Shown piece after piece: positions 34,283 through 43,226 of a DNA stretch of 64,000 nt (the stretch's first letter is position 1; each line of letters starts with the position of its first letter). The notes under the pieces were generated by a model, which saw only the letters and a program-made list of their open reading frames with translations, ran no database searches and was not told where the DNA came from. The DNA is from Fibrobacter sp. UWB4. GTDB lineage: Bacteria; Fibrobacterota; Fibrobacteria; Fibrobacterales; Fibrobacteraceae. The DNA is taken from positions 124,001-188,000 of the forward strand of contig NZ_MWQI01000004.1 of NCBI RefSeq assembly GCF_002210345.1, in the 5' to 3' direction. The translations under genes and the position numbers were made by a program.

Positions 34283-34909
34283 ATGTTCACCTTCATTCGC
34301 AATTTTTTTGAACGCCGCAAGGCCCTTGCTGCTGAACGGAATCGCTTATGTCACGATTTGCTACAACGGGTTTCTTGGGCGCTGTCGGATTATATTGATG
34401 CGAGCAAGACGAAGGAAACCCTTCAAAAGTGGATTGACGATAAAAGTAAGTTGCTTGTTGAACTGAACGATATCAGCGAATTTAAAAGGTCGTCTTACTA
34501 CAAACAATTAAAGCTGCAAAGAAAAATTTTTGATGAATTCTATGCGCAGGCGCCCAATAAGATTAAGGCTTTTATTGCAGAAGAGCAACAAAAGCGTGCT
34601 GATGCCGAGTATGTTTCAAAGAAAGTGAATCAGTGGGCTTCGGAACAAAAGTCACAAAAGATTAAAGCGTCAAAATCGAAGGATTTGGGTCGGAAAATAG
34701 CGAAGTTGGCGGTGAATGCGGAGGAATCTATTCCTGCAAATGACATGTGTACTTGTTGCGGAAAAGATGGTAAAAGAAAGATGTTGTATCCAACAGAGGG
34801 TGAGGCGCTTATTGTCGCGGAACATCGTTCTAAACAAAGTGGGATTCCGTTGCATGTTTATCCATGCCCCAATGGTTGTGGATTTCATATTACAAGCAAT
34901 CAGGGATAA
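34283..34909 (+). CDS. Coiled-coil protein with C-terminal zinc ribbon, unknown function
   Basis: 208 residues. Lys/Glu-rich helices with coiled-coil character (about 20-150) are followed by a zinc-ribbon-like domain with CTCCGK and YPCPNGCGFH. This C-terminal domain resembles small ribbons often seen in phage- or plasmid-linked hypothetical proteins. It is 61 bases downstream of hsdR on the same strand and may be further cargo of the island. No function can be given. Confidence 0.6.
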   Translation: MFTFIRNFFERRKALAAERNRLCHDLLQRVSWALSDYIDASKTKETLQKWIDDKSKLLVELNDISEFKRSSYYKQLKLQRKIFDEFYAQAPNKIKAFIAEEQQKRADAEYVSKKVNQWASEQKSQKIKASKSKDLGRKIAKLAVNAEESIPANDMCTCCGKDGKRKMLYPTEGEALIVAEHRSKQSGIPLHVYPCPNGCGFHITSNQG

Positions 34910-35046
34910 TCGTTTAATGCTGATTACTGCATGATGTGATTCTCTGTCAAATGGAGAATTGCGTCTTTTGCGTTTATAACGCAACGCATTTCGCCTCGGC
35001 ACCCTCGACAGAAGTATTTACTCACGGCAAAGGGCGTCGCTGTTTA

Positions 35047-36099
35047 TCACGGATGACGGTCCACAAGCTTATATCGCATGCTGCGGCCGCCTTTTTTGTT
35101 TGTCTCGAGGATTCCTTTGTCCATGAGACTCTGGATTTCGCGGAGGGCGGTGTCGTGGCTTGCATTGAAAAAGGCGGCCGCTTCTTTTGCGGTGAAGGGT
35201 TGCGCGAGACGGCCTGCCATGATTTCATCGATGAGCTGTTGTTCGCGGGCGCTGAACGTGTCGTTTGCGTGGGCGCTGCGGAACTGGATGCGGCTGATTG
35301 CAGAGGCGAAAAGTTGTTCGCTGTCCTTGATGGCGTCTCGCATCATTTGCAGGAACCATAAAATCCATTCGGTGAGATCGCCGCTAGCGGCTTGCGTTCG
35401 TGCGAGAATCTTGAAGTAGTCGCTTTTGTGAATGTTAATTTGTTTGTTTAGCGCGTATTGGCAATGAGTCGTGTTCTCGGTGCGTGCAAGTTGCATGGCC
35501 GTGATGGCGCGGGCGAGTCTTCCGTTTGCGTCGGCGAAGGGGCGAATCGTGATGAACCAGAAATGTGCAATTGCGGCTTTAATCACCCCATCTATATTTG
35601 CGCTTTCGAACCACGATAAAAAGTTTTCCATTTCGCTTTGGAGGCGTTCCGGGTTCGGGCCTACAAAATGGAGCGTCTTGGGAGCGAAATCGGGGGCGGT
35701 CGCGTCGATGGTCGTTTGCACTTCGCTGGGTGATTCGCGGAACTTTAAGACTTTGTTCTGACCCATCGCGGAATGCCAGTTGAATAGGCGTTCTTCGGTG
35801 AGGGGCTGCGAGGCGTTCTGGATGGCGCCTAGATAGTTCTTGATGTAGTTTTGCGAACCTTTGCTTTTGAGTTCCACTTCGGCTAGCGTGTTCGTGGGGT
35901 CGAGCGTGTAGCCGTCGATGGCGTAGTTGGCGACGATGTCTTCGGCGAGGAGCTTGGCTTCGATGTCCTTCAATCCGCAGATCTGCATGATTCCGATGAG
36001 CTTGCCTTCTTCAAGGCGTGTCTGCCCAAGCGCTTGGAGCACCTTGGGAGAATCGAAGCGGAATCGCGTCCAGTCTGGGAATTGGTGGATGTAAAGCAT
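35047..36099 (-). CDS. Fic-domain protein with N-terminal DUF4172, catalytic His replaced by Arg
   Basis: 350 residues. An N-terminal DUF4172-like region (MLYIHQFPDWTRFRFDSPKV) precedes a Fic domain and a C-terminal winged helix (RLAQPFTAKEAAAFFNASHD). Fic enzymes transfer AMP or related groups to proteins using HxFx(D/E)GNGRxxR. Here the motif reads IRPFADANGRLARA: Arg (codon CGC, one change from CAC) stands where His should be, and Ala replaces the first Gly. AMP transfer is therefore doubtful. Otherwise the gene is intact, so it may work as a regulator through its winged helix. It lies at the edge of the defence island. Confidence 0.85.
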   Translation of the reverse strand: MLYIHQFPDWTRFRFDSPKVLQALGQTRLEEGKLIGIMQICGLKDIEAKLLAEDIVANYAIDGYTLDPTNTLAEVELKSKGSQNYIKNYLGAIQNASQPLTEERLFNWHSAMGQNKVLKFRESPSEVQTTIDATAPDFAPKTLHFVGPNPERLQSEMENFLSWFESANIDGVIKAAIAHFWFITIRPFADANGRLARAITAMQLARTENTTHCQYALNKQINIHKSDYFKILARTQAASGDLTEWILWFLQMMRDAIKDSEQLFASAISRIQFRSAHANDTFSAREQQLIDEIMAGRLAQPFTAKEAAAFFNASHDTALREIQSLMDKGILETNKKGGRSMRYKLVDRHP

Positions 36100-36487
36100 G
36101 GTTATTCGACGTTGTTAGTCTAAATATATTCTTTTTTAATCTCTAGCTTTTGAATAGTCACTTTGTTGAATATACTATGATGTGAAAACATAAAAAGCTA
36201 GTTTAAAAGTAAAAACAGCTTCAAAACGAGAAAAACGTTAATTATTTAGAATTGATAGATATTCGTGTTGAGAATGGGAGCGTCGGCCAAGGTATTGTCT
36301 TCGCAGTAGCGTGCAAAACGAGAGTCGCGGGCGACTGCTTGCAGGCGCACATGACCGAGTGAAGCCGCTGACGCCGTAGGCGTCAACTCCGAGCTGGGGC
36401 CCCGCCCGCATGAAGATCTTTCTTGAATTATGGTTATAAAAATTCGAAAGCTAGGCGGCGAGCCTTTAATTTTCATAAATTTAAACT
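36100..36487. other. 388-bp intergenic region between divergent fic-like gene and prmA
   Basis: No convincing gene. An AT-rich half (36100-36270) is followed by a GC-rich half with a TGACGCC-GTA-GGCGTCA hairpin at 36369-36385. A 76-codon minus-strand frame here has no family features. Confidence 0.55.
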
Positions 36488-37330
36488 ATGCAGAAAATTG
36501 AAACTTGGTACAAGGCTGAGGGCAACTGCCCCGATGAAGAATATGAAATTGCAAGCTACCTGCTTTTCGAGGCGGGTGTTGCGACGCTCGAAGAACTCGA
36601 CCCGGTGACCGCTGGCCGCACGGAGTTCTGTTTTTACACGGGCGACAAGGCGGAACGCGACCGCATCGTGGCGGAATTTCCGCAGTACAATTTCAAGGTC
36701 ACCGAAGAGCCTGCAAAGGATTGGGACAAGTGGTGGCGTGACCGTGCGCAGCCTGTGGCTGTGAGCGAGCACCTTTGGGTGCGCCCACCTTGGGTGGAGT
36801 TTACGCCGGAAGATCCTGAAGCGGTTGTCTTGGAACTTGAGGCAAAGACTGCATTTGGAACGGGCGAGCACGAAACGACTAGTAGCTGTGCTGCGCTTAT
36901 GGAAAACGTTGATTTCAAGGGCAAGACTGTTCTCGACATTGGAACGGGTACGGGCATCTTGGCGATGTTTGCTCGTCGTAAGGGCGCAAGCCTTGCTGTG
37001 GGTACGGAAATTGATCCGCTTACGATTCCTTGCATTGCGGAAAACTTTGAACGCAATGGCTTTGGCGAAAGCGACTGTGTGCTTGGATTCCTGGATGCGT
37101 TCAAGGACGGAACGAAGTTCGACGTGATTCTCTGCAACATGATCCGCAGCGAACTTTGGCCGCTTCGCGACGACATCGAAGACTTGCTCGCCGAAGGTGG
37201 TGAACTTATTATTAGTGGACAGCTCGTCACAGAAAAGGATTACATCCTCAAGTGGTTCGAAGAAGCCGGCTTCAAAGTCTCCGTTGAACGCGAAAAAGGC
37301 GAATGGTGGAGTGTGCTTGCGCACTCCTAA
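36488..37330 (+). CDS. prmA: Ribosomal protein L11 methyltransferase
   Basis: A 280-residue SAM-dependent enzyme that trimethylates ribosomal protein L11. The N-terminal recognition domain (EEYEIASYLLFEAGVATLEE) is followed by the linker WRDRAQPVAVSEHLWVRPPW, FGTGEHETTSSC, SAM motif I (VLDIGTGTGILAMFA) and the ILCNMIRSELWPL segment in place of the usual NILANPL. It ends WWSVLAHS. The last bases are duplicated 200 bp downstream. Confidence 0.9.
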   Translation: MQKIETWYKAEGNCPDEEYEIASYLLFEAGVATLEELDPVTAGRTEFCFYTGDKAERDRIVAEFPQYNFKVTEEPAKDWDKWWRDRAQPVAVSEHLWVRPPWVEFTPEDPEAVVLELEAKTAFGTGEHETTSSCAALMENVDFKGKTVLDIGTGTGILAMFARRKGASLAVGTEIDPLTIPCIAENFERNGFGESDCVLGFLDAFKDGTKFDVILCNMIRSELWPLRDDIEDLLAEGGELIISGQLVTEKDYILKWFEEAGFKVSVEREKGEWWSVLAHS

Positions 37331-37543
37331 ATGAGCCGTAAGGGCGACAAACGCATAAGGCGAGTGTTGCAGCCAAGAGTGTGCAAATTTATCAAGCATA
37401 AACCATTTATGGTTTTATATTTGATAAATGAAGCCACGGACGCGAAGCGTCAACCTCGCTTGGCTATAACCGAGCCGCGCGTTTGGCAAAATCACTTCGT
37501 GATTTTGCAATGGTGGAGTGTGCTCGCACACTCCTAAATGAGC
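37300..37543 (+). repeat. Duplication of the prmA 3' end plus hairpins
   Basis: The 3' end of prmA with its stop and following bases (about 37303-37335, ATGGTGGAGTGTGC...CTCCTAAATGAG) recurs at 37511-37543 with only two or three differences. Each copy contains a near-palindrome (GAGTGTGC-TC-GCACACTC in the second). Between them lie GCAAAATCAC-TTC-GTGATTTTGC (37486-37508) and smaller hairpins. No independent gene is supported here. Confidence 0.75.
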
Positions 37544-37553
37544 GAATGTAAAT

Positions 37554-38345
37554 TCAGGTAAGTTCTTTCCACTTGAAGAATAGCTTCTTCAGCTTCTGGA
37601 AATAGAACTTACTCTCTTCCGTATCGATAAAGAATGTGGCAACGCACACCACGAGGTGTACGCTGAAAACTATGCTCACGATAGCACTGGCGATGTAATA
37701 TGCGCCAAACATATTTCCGTGAACAAATTCAATGTGATTCCATAGAAGCCAAGCTAGCGAACATACTGCGAAGGCTTTCAGGACTTGCGTGTTGTTCTTG
37801 ACAAGAGCGAAAATGCTTGCCGAAATCGATGCTATGGTCATAACCACGACAGGTACAGAATGGTCGTGCCCAATATGTACCAAAAATCCCAATCCGTCTA
37901 TCAAAAAGGCTACGGCGCAGAATCGGAGCAGGCCCAGGTTCACACGGTTCCCTTCCGGAAATTTCATTCGCCCTATAAACAACGAGACGACATAGATAAC
38001 CATAAACAAATTTATAAAGTGGTCGGCAAGCCATTGTAATAGGAACCCGATTCCCGGTGACACAGAAAGATTTAAATACGCATGTGCATAAGTTATACTA
38101 CCGACAATAATCACTATTATCATAATGACGGAATAGACCATCAGGAGTCTAGTGTTCTTCTTTACGAAGACGATTATCCCCACAAGAGCAACAATGGTAC
38201 TTATGAGAATCATTGGAATGAAGTCTGCAAATGACTCGCCTTCTTCGAATTCTCTCATAGTAATTCGCAACAATAGCCCCGCGACTGAATTCAGCGAGTT
38301 TACTGCAATCAGGATAGAGAATAGTCTAAGTAGGGCGAGATTCAT
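37554..38345 (-). CDS. Polytopic membrane protein of unknown function
   Basis: 263 residues with about seven or eight membrane helices (for example FADFIPMILISTIVALVGII, LLMVYSVIMIIVIIVGSI and AIVSIVFSVHLVVCVATFFI) and a short basic cytoplasmic end. No family is recognised. It converges on prmA across the duplicated hairpin region. Confidence 0.65.
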   Translation of the reverse strand: MNLALLRLFSILIAVNSLNSVAGLLLRITMREFEEGESFADFIPMILISTIVALVGIIVFVKKNTRLLMVYSVIMIIVIIVGSITYAHAYLNLSVSPGIGFLLQWLADHFINLFMVIYVVSLFIGRMKFPEGNRVNLGLLRFCAVAFLIDGLGFLVHIGHDHSVPVVVMTIASISASIFALVKNNTQVLKAFAVCSLAWLLWNHIEFVHGNMFGAYYIASAIVSIVFSVHLVVCVATFFIDTEESKFYFQKLKKLFFKWKELT

Positions 38346-38406
38346 TAGTGTTACAAGTGCGGGGTGATAAAGAGCCTGGGATGACTGCTCGGCGGCGGTC
38401 CCGCTG

Positions 38407-40806
38407 CTACTTCTTAAACGTCGGTTTCTTGAAGCCCTTGCCGTGTGAGCGGCGGCTGGCGAGGTTTATTTCGCCGCTGTTGAAGCGGTTCTTGTCTTCT
38501 ACATTGCGGTGCTCGCGGAACGGTGCATTCTGCTGGTTCCCGCGGCGATCCCCATTGCGATCGAAGTCTCGGCGGTCTTCGAACACATTGCCACGGCGGT
38601 CAAAGTCGCGGCGATTCTCGTTACGATCGAAATCTCGGCGGTCATCGAATCGGCGGTCGCTGTGGAATCCGCGACGTTCTTGGCGTTCTCCATCTCGTTC
38701 AAAGCGGTCGCGACTCTCGCTGAATCCGCGATTCTCGCCAAAGCGGTTCCCGCGACTTTCACTAAAGCGTTCTTCGCGGAACTGAAATTCGCGCGGTTCC
38801 CTTTGCGGCTCGCGTCCTTCGTTAAAGCCACGACCTTTGTACCCTTCGTCTCGCCAGCGGTTCTTGACTTTCTCTTTTTTCGGGCGCAAAGCTTGCGTGC
38901 GTTCGTCGCGCTTTTGCATTTCGCGATTGCGGAAGTCTTCGTTTTCTTCGCGTTCCTTGCTCGGGAAGTATTCCTTGCCCTCCGCCATTGCTGTACGGCT
39001 CAGCAGCAGGCGGCTGACCTTACCCATCTTGAGTCGTTCCAAAACTTCTCGCAGGTGTGGGCGGTTTGCAGGAATGTACCAGAAGAAGAACTGCTTCTGG
39101 TTCGCTTTTTCTTCGGGCGTTTTTGCGACAAAGAGTGGCTTTCCGTCCGGCGTCATTTCGGCGTAGAACATCTCGGTCGCAATGGTCATCGGCGTTGGTG
39201 TAAAGTCTTGAACTTGTTCCAACTGGAAACCCAATTGCTTTGTTTCGAGTGCAAGTTCAGCCATGTCCGCTTCGGTGCATCCCGGATGGCTACTGATAAA
39301 GTACGGAATCAGCTGTTGCTTTTTGCCGATGCGCTTACATTCGTCGTCAAAGAATTCCTTGAACTTGTGGAACAGCGTAAAGCTCGGCTTGCGCATCAGT
39401 TTCAAAACGGCGTCGCTCGTATGCTCCGGTGCGACCTTCAAGCGTCCGCTCACGTGGTAGTCGATGAGTTCGCGGGCGTATTCTTCGTGGTCCTTGCGGA
39501 GTTCTTCGTCATCGGTCTCCTGCAAGAGCATGTCGTAACGAACGCCACTTCCGATGAACAGATGCTTCACTTTCGGATGGTTGCGCACTTCGCGATAAAG
39601 GCTCAAGATTTCGGCGTGGTGCGTGTCCATGTTGTCGCAAATCTTGGGCGTAAGGCAACTTGCACGGGCGCACTTTTGGCAACGGCTCGGGTCGCGGCCA
39701 CGCATGTTGTACATGTTTGCGCTGGGGCCGCCGAGGTCTGTAATCGTTCCGGCAAAGCCTTCCATATTCGTCACGATTTCGACTTCGCGCAGAATGCTTT
39801 CGCGGCTACGGCTTGCGATGAACTTGCCCTGGTGTGCGTTGATGGCGCAGAAACTGCAACCGCCAAAACAGCCACGGTGCGTGTTGATGCTGAACTTGAT
39901 CATGTCAAACGCCGGAATGTTGCCGCGTTTCTTGTAACGCGGGTGCGGTTCACGGGCGTAGGGGTATTCAAAACTTTCGTCGAGCTCGCCGTATTCGAGC
40001 GGCGGGTACGCGGGGTTAATCACCACGGTTTGTTCGGCGACATCTTGCAGAATGCGGTGCTGGAACCACTTGTTGCATTCGATGTCCACCCTGCGGCAGT
40101 TCTCGATTTGGTTTCGCTTGCTTTCTAGACATTCTTCGTAGCTGTAGAGTCGCAAGTCTTCCCACTTGCTGTTCTTCGGGACATTTCCCTTGGGCGCCAA
40201 GTAGGCAGTTTGCGGAACAGAATTCAGGCTTGAGAACGGAACGCCTTTTTTGAGCAAACGAACGATTTCTTTGAGTGGCTTTTCGCCCATGCCGTAAACG
40301 AGAATGTCGGCTTGCGTATCGAACAGAATGCTCGGCTTGAGTCTGTTGCTCCAGTAGTCGTAATGCGTCACGCGACGAAGGCTCGATTCGAGACCGCCAA
40401 TGAGGAGCGGCACATCGGGGTAGAGCTTTTTCAAAATTTTTGCGTACGTGTATGTCGCGTAATCGGGGCGGAATCCGGCCTTGTTCCCTGGCGTAAAGGC
40501 GTCGTCGCTGCGGAGGCGCTTTGCGGCGGTGTAGTGGTTCACCATGGAATCCATGCCGCTCGAAATCGCAAAGAAAAGCCTCGGCTTTCCAAGCTTCTTG
40601 AAATCGCGCAAGTCATCGCGCCAGTTCGGCTGCGGCAAAATCGCTACGCGCAAACCCTCATGTTCCAAAAGTCGCCCGACAACCGCATGCCCAAAGCAAG
40701 GGTGGTCCACGTAAGCGTCGGCGCTGATGATGATCACGTCAACGTAATCCCAACCGAGTTCGTCCAGGTCTTCTTTGCAAATGGGTAAAAATCGAGGATC
40801 GTACAT
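38407..40806 (-). CDS. YgiQ-family radical SAM protein with long Arg/Asp/Phe-rich tail
   Basis: 799 residues. An N-terminal YgiQ domain (about 1-280) is followed by the radical SAM core with the iron-sulphur cluster motif in NTHRGCFGGCSFCAINAHQG, HLFIGSGVRYDML and LKVAPEHTSDAVLKLMRKPS. YgiQ/UPF0313 proteins are presumed SAM-radical enzymes of unknown reaction. The last 150 residues are a low-complexity tail of repeated RRDFDR/RRFDDRRDFDRN units, which at DNA level is an imperfect minisatellite (38560-38760). Such RGG-like tails usually bind RNA, which is inference here. Confidence 0.9.
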   Translation of the reverse strand: MYDPRFLPICKEDLDELGWDYVDVIIISADAYVDHPCFGHAVVGRLLEHEGLRVAILPQPNWRDDLRDFKKLGKPRLFFAISSGMDSMVNHYTAAKRLRSDDAFTPGNKAGFRPDYATYTYAKILKKLYPDVPLLIGGLESSLRRVTHYDYWSNRLKPSILFDTQADILVYGMGEKPLKEIVRLLKKGVPFSSLNSVPQTAYLAPKGNVPKNSKWEDLRLYSYEECLESKRNQIENCRRVDIECNKWFQHRILQDVAEQTVVINPAYPPLEYGELDESFEYPYAREPHPRYKKRGNIPAFDMIKFSINTHRGCFGGCSFCAINAHQGKFIASRSRESILREVEIVTNMEGFAGTITDLGGPSANMYNMRGRDPSRCQKCARASCLTPKICDNMDTHHAEILSLYREVRNHPKVKHLFIGSGVRYDMLLQETDDEELRKDHEEYARELIDYHVSGRLKVAPEHTSDAVLKLMRKPSFTLFHKFKEFFDDECKRIGKKQQLIPYFISSHPGCTEADMAELALETKQLGFQLEQVQDFTPTPMTIATEMFYAEMTPDGKPLFVAKTPEEKANQKQFFFWYIPANRPHLREVLERLKMGKVSRLLLSRTAMAEGKEYFPSKEREENEDFRNREMQKRDERTQALRPKKEKVKNRWRDEGYKGRGFNEGREPQREPREFQFREERFSESRGNRFGENRGFSESRDRFERDGERQERRGFHSDRRFDDRRDFDRNENRRDFDRRGNVFEDRRDFDRNGDRRGNQQNAPFREHRNVEDKNRFNSGEINLASRRSHGKGFKKPTFKK

Positions 40807-40882
40807 AATGGAACTTATGGGGTTAAAAAGTTTATAAACCTAAAGATAGAAAACGCGAGTGCGGGCGAAATTTATTTTCGTC

Positions 40883-41920
40883 TTACTCGGCGGCCCCTTT
40901 GACGCAACGGACGGATAGCCCGGAGTTTGGTTTTGTCAATACGAATCTTGTGTAATCTTCGTTATATTCAAATATGACTAGGGTTGCGAGTGATTCATAT
41001 TGTGATGTTGAGGCCCACAGGTAGCCCGTTATACCCTTGTTCCTGAAGGTCTCTGAGTTTACGATCCCTGCGGCAACGATAGAAAATCCGTATTCGTTTG
41101 TGTTTTCGAGGCCGTTTCCCCAGCTGTCAATTGCTTTCAGCGATGTTCCTGCGCAACGGTATACGGGTGGATTTCCGTCTTTTATCACAATATCGCAAGA
41201 GTGCTCTGCGATGAGTTCCTGCCATTCATCTTCGGTGGGTAAATGCCAACCTTCAGGACAAACTTTTTTTGCCGCTTCCCAAGTGTAGAGCCTGCCGAAT
41301 TTTTTACAGTTTTCAGGTTTGTCGTCGTAACACCAGCTAGTTACATCTTCGTTCTCTTCGCTCTCAATTTCATAGTTCATGTTTTGCGCGGTCCACACAT
41401 GGTTACTGATGACGAGGGTTCGGTAAACCTGGTCATCGCGCTTGTCTAAAAATTCGCCATAAGAAATGTCTGGATTCAGGTATTCCATGGTGACGCAGTC
41501 GTGCTCTTCGCAATCGTAAAAGCGGAGTTCGGCGCTGGACTTTGGCATCTCGGAACTGGAACTTTCAGCGATGCTTGAACTGGTTTCGGGCCGTTTTGAA
41601 CTAGATGACTTTGGCTGTGAACTGGACGATTTCGGGGCAGACTCTGAACTGTTTGATGCCTTTGTCTTGCTGGAAGAAGATTCCGATTTGTCAGATGATG
41701 AAACTTTAATTTCGACGTGATTGGAAAAGTAAATGTTCTTCTTGGTTGGGCGTAAATAAGAGCTGGAGGAACTTTCGCTTGAAGAATCGATAATGATCTC
41801 GATGACTCTAATGGAACTTGAAGTCCTGTCTTCGTCGTGCGCATTGGTTGTACTATCGCTGCAAGCACTTGCGACGATTCCCCCGAAAAAAGCCAATACG
41901 TATAACCAGATCTTGATCAT
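40883..41920 (-). CDS. FISUMP-domain lipoprotein with Ser-rich linker
   Basis: 345 residues from ATG 41920 (a TTG start 10 codons earlier is less likely). It has a lipoprotein signal with lipobox ASAC, then a low-complexity Ser/Lys linker (about 20-140, runs such as SSSSQPKSSSSKRPETSSS). The C-terminal Fibrobacter succinogenes major paralogous domain follows (WTAQNMNYEI, GRLYTWEAAKKVCPEGWHLP, TEDEWQELI, YLWASTSQ, LSVRCVKG). Surface-exposed lipoprotein of unknown function, of a family expanded in Fibrobacter. Confidence 0.88.
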   Translation of the reverse strand: MIKIWLYVLAFFGGIVASACSDSTTNAHDEDRTSSSIRVIEIIIDSSSESSSSSYLRPTKKNIYFSNHVEIKVSSSDKSESSSSKTKASNSSESAPKSSSSQPKSSSSKRPETSSSIAESSSSEMPKSSAELRFYDCEEHDCVTMEYLNPDISYGEFLDKRDDQVYRTLVISNHVWTAQNMNYEIESEENEDVTSWCYDDKPENCKKFGRLYTWEAAKKVCPEGWHLPTEDEWQELIAEHSCDIVIKDGNPPVYRCAGTSLKAIDSWGNGLENTNEYGFSIVAAGIVNSETFRNKGITGYLWASTSQYESLATLVIFEYNEDYTRFVLTKPNSGLSVRCVKGAAE

Positions 41921-41953
41921 CCTATAAAAGTATATATAATTGCGCTTCAAATG

Positions 41954-42607
41954 TCACGCTGTTTTGTTGGCTTCGCGTTCCTCCGCTTCGCGCATGGAGT
42001 AGACGCAGCCGCAGAAATTCTGGCGGTAGAGGTTGTATTCGTGCGACAGCTGTATGGAACGCTTGTAACCGCCCTTCTTCTTGAAATCGCTCGGGAGGCG
42101 TTTGATGCCGTAGATGTCACATTGTTCCTGCACGACCTCGTTGAGCACCTGTGCGTCCTTCATCGGGCTTATGGTGAGCGTTGTCGTGAAGTAGTCGCAG
42201 TTCAGTTCTTTCGCAAGTTTCGCTGATTCAGCAAGGCGCAGTTCAAAGCACTTGCGGCAGCGCTTGCCCCCTTCGGGTTCTTTCTCGAGCCCGCGCGCGA
42301 CATCGTAAAACTTTTTCGGATCGTATTCGCCCTCGACAAGCGTGACGGGATACTTTGTCTTGAACTCGGCGACGAAACGCTTGATCTCGTTTACGCGATG
42401 CTGGTATTCTTCGGCGGGAGCGATGTTCGGGTTGTAATAGAAAAGAGTTATCTTGAAGTACTGCGAAAGGTATTCGATCGTGTAGCTGCTGCACGGCGCG
42501 CAACAGGCGTGTAACAAGAGTGTCGGCACTTCGCCCGTGCGCTCAAGCCTGCGGATGATGCGGTCTAGGTCAACTTGGTAATTGTGCTTTTGTGCAACCT
42601 TATCCAT
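41954..42607 (-). CDS. queH: Epoxyqueuosine reductase QueH
   Basis: A 217-residue member of the QueH (former DUF208) family, which converts epoxyqueuosine to queuosine in tRNA without cobalamin. The N-terminal LLLHACCAPCSSY and the later KRCRKCFELRL give the two cysteine pairs, and ITLFYYNPNIAPAEEYQHRV is typical. ATG 42607 has a GAGA ribosome site. A longer frame upstream lacks family support and runs through a repeat. Confidence 0.9.
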   Translation of the reverse strand: MDKVAQKHNYQVDLDRIIRRLERTGEVPTLLLHACCAPCSSYTIEYLSQYFKITLFYYNPNIAPAEEYQHRVNEIKRFVAEFKTKYPVTLVEGEYDPKKFYDVARGLEKEPEGGKRCRKCFELRLAESAKLAKELNCDYFTTTLTISPMKDAQVLNEVVQEQCDIYGIKRLPSDFKKKGGYKRSIQLSHEYNLYRQNFCGCVYSMREAEEREANKTA

Positions 42608-42645
42608 TTTCTCTCGCCTACTGTCTACTTCTAACTTCCAACTGT

Positions 42646-43035
42646 CTACTGAACCGTTCCCACTGCGACAATCCAGAAGCAAATGGTCGATGCTGCGGCG
42701 AGCGGCCCCATCACATGGCGTTCTTTTGCACTTAAGCTAAAAAAGACGGTTGCCGTGTAAAAAGTCAGGTAAACAGCAAAGAAAAAGGCGAGGATGCGCA
42801 CAATCCCGAACGGAACCGTCTCCGGGAGCACATGCCCTGCGCTCAGGAGCGTAAAAAGTGCCACGAATTGCATAATAATTGGCATTATGAATGCCCGGCG
42901 GACTTCCTGCGGAACGACTTTGTGGCGACCATTCATGGCGTACATGCCGAGCGGTGCACCGAGCGCAAGCGCGATGTTTAATGCGATGGAGGGCAGAAAA
43001 AAGACGGATCCGATGATAGCTGCGATATAGAACAT
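42646..43035 (-). CDS. Small membrane protein of unknown function
   Basis: 129 residues with four membrane helices (about 1-30, 47-68, 78-98 and 110-128). The loop MNGRHKVVPQEVRRAFIMPI separates the first two. No family is recognised. It lies just upstream of queH on the same strand. Confidence 0.6.
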   Translation of the reverse strand: MFYIAAIIGSVFFLPSIALNIALALGAPLGMYAMNGRHKVVPQEVRRAFIMPIIMQFVALFTLLSAGHVLPETVPFGIVRILAFFFAVYLTFYTATVFFSLSAKERHVMGPLAAASTICFWIVAVGTVQ

Positions 43036-43226
43036 ACCATTAAAATAAAAAAATACAATAAAAAAAGGACTCCTTCAGGCAAAGGAGGTAACCTAAAGGA
43101 GTCTGAGAGTGTTTGGGTACTATTAATTATAGATTTCTTCTTGTCTCTAAATGTGGTTATTTTAAAAAATAGTGGTTACAGGAGTGTCCAGACTTGTTTG
43201 AAACTGAATTGGCGGGAATAAATGTC

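Noticed and set aside
36246-36476. 76-codon minus-strand frame between fic-like gene and prmA
   Set aside because: No ribosome site, no family features, and it crosses a sharp composition change and a hairpin.
37331-37537. 68-codon plus-strand frame after prmA
   Set aside because: It starts in the duplicated prmA end, runs through hairpins and ends in the second copy of the prmA tail, so it is a product of the duplication.
42608-42682. 25-residue N-terminal extension of queH
   Set aside because: It encodes an intergenic repeat and has no match in the family. ATG 42607 has a ribosome site.
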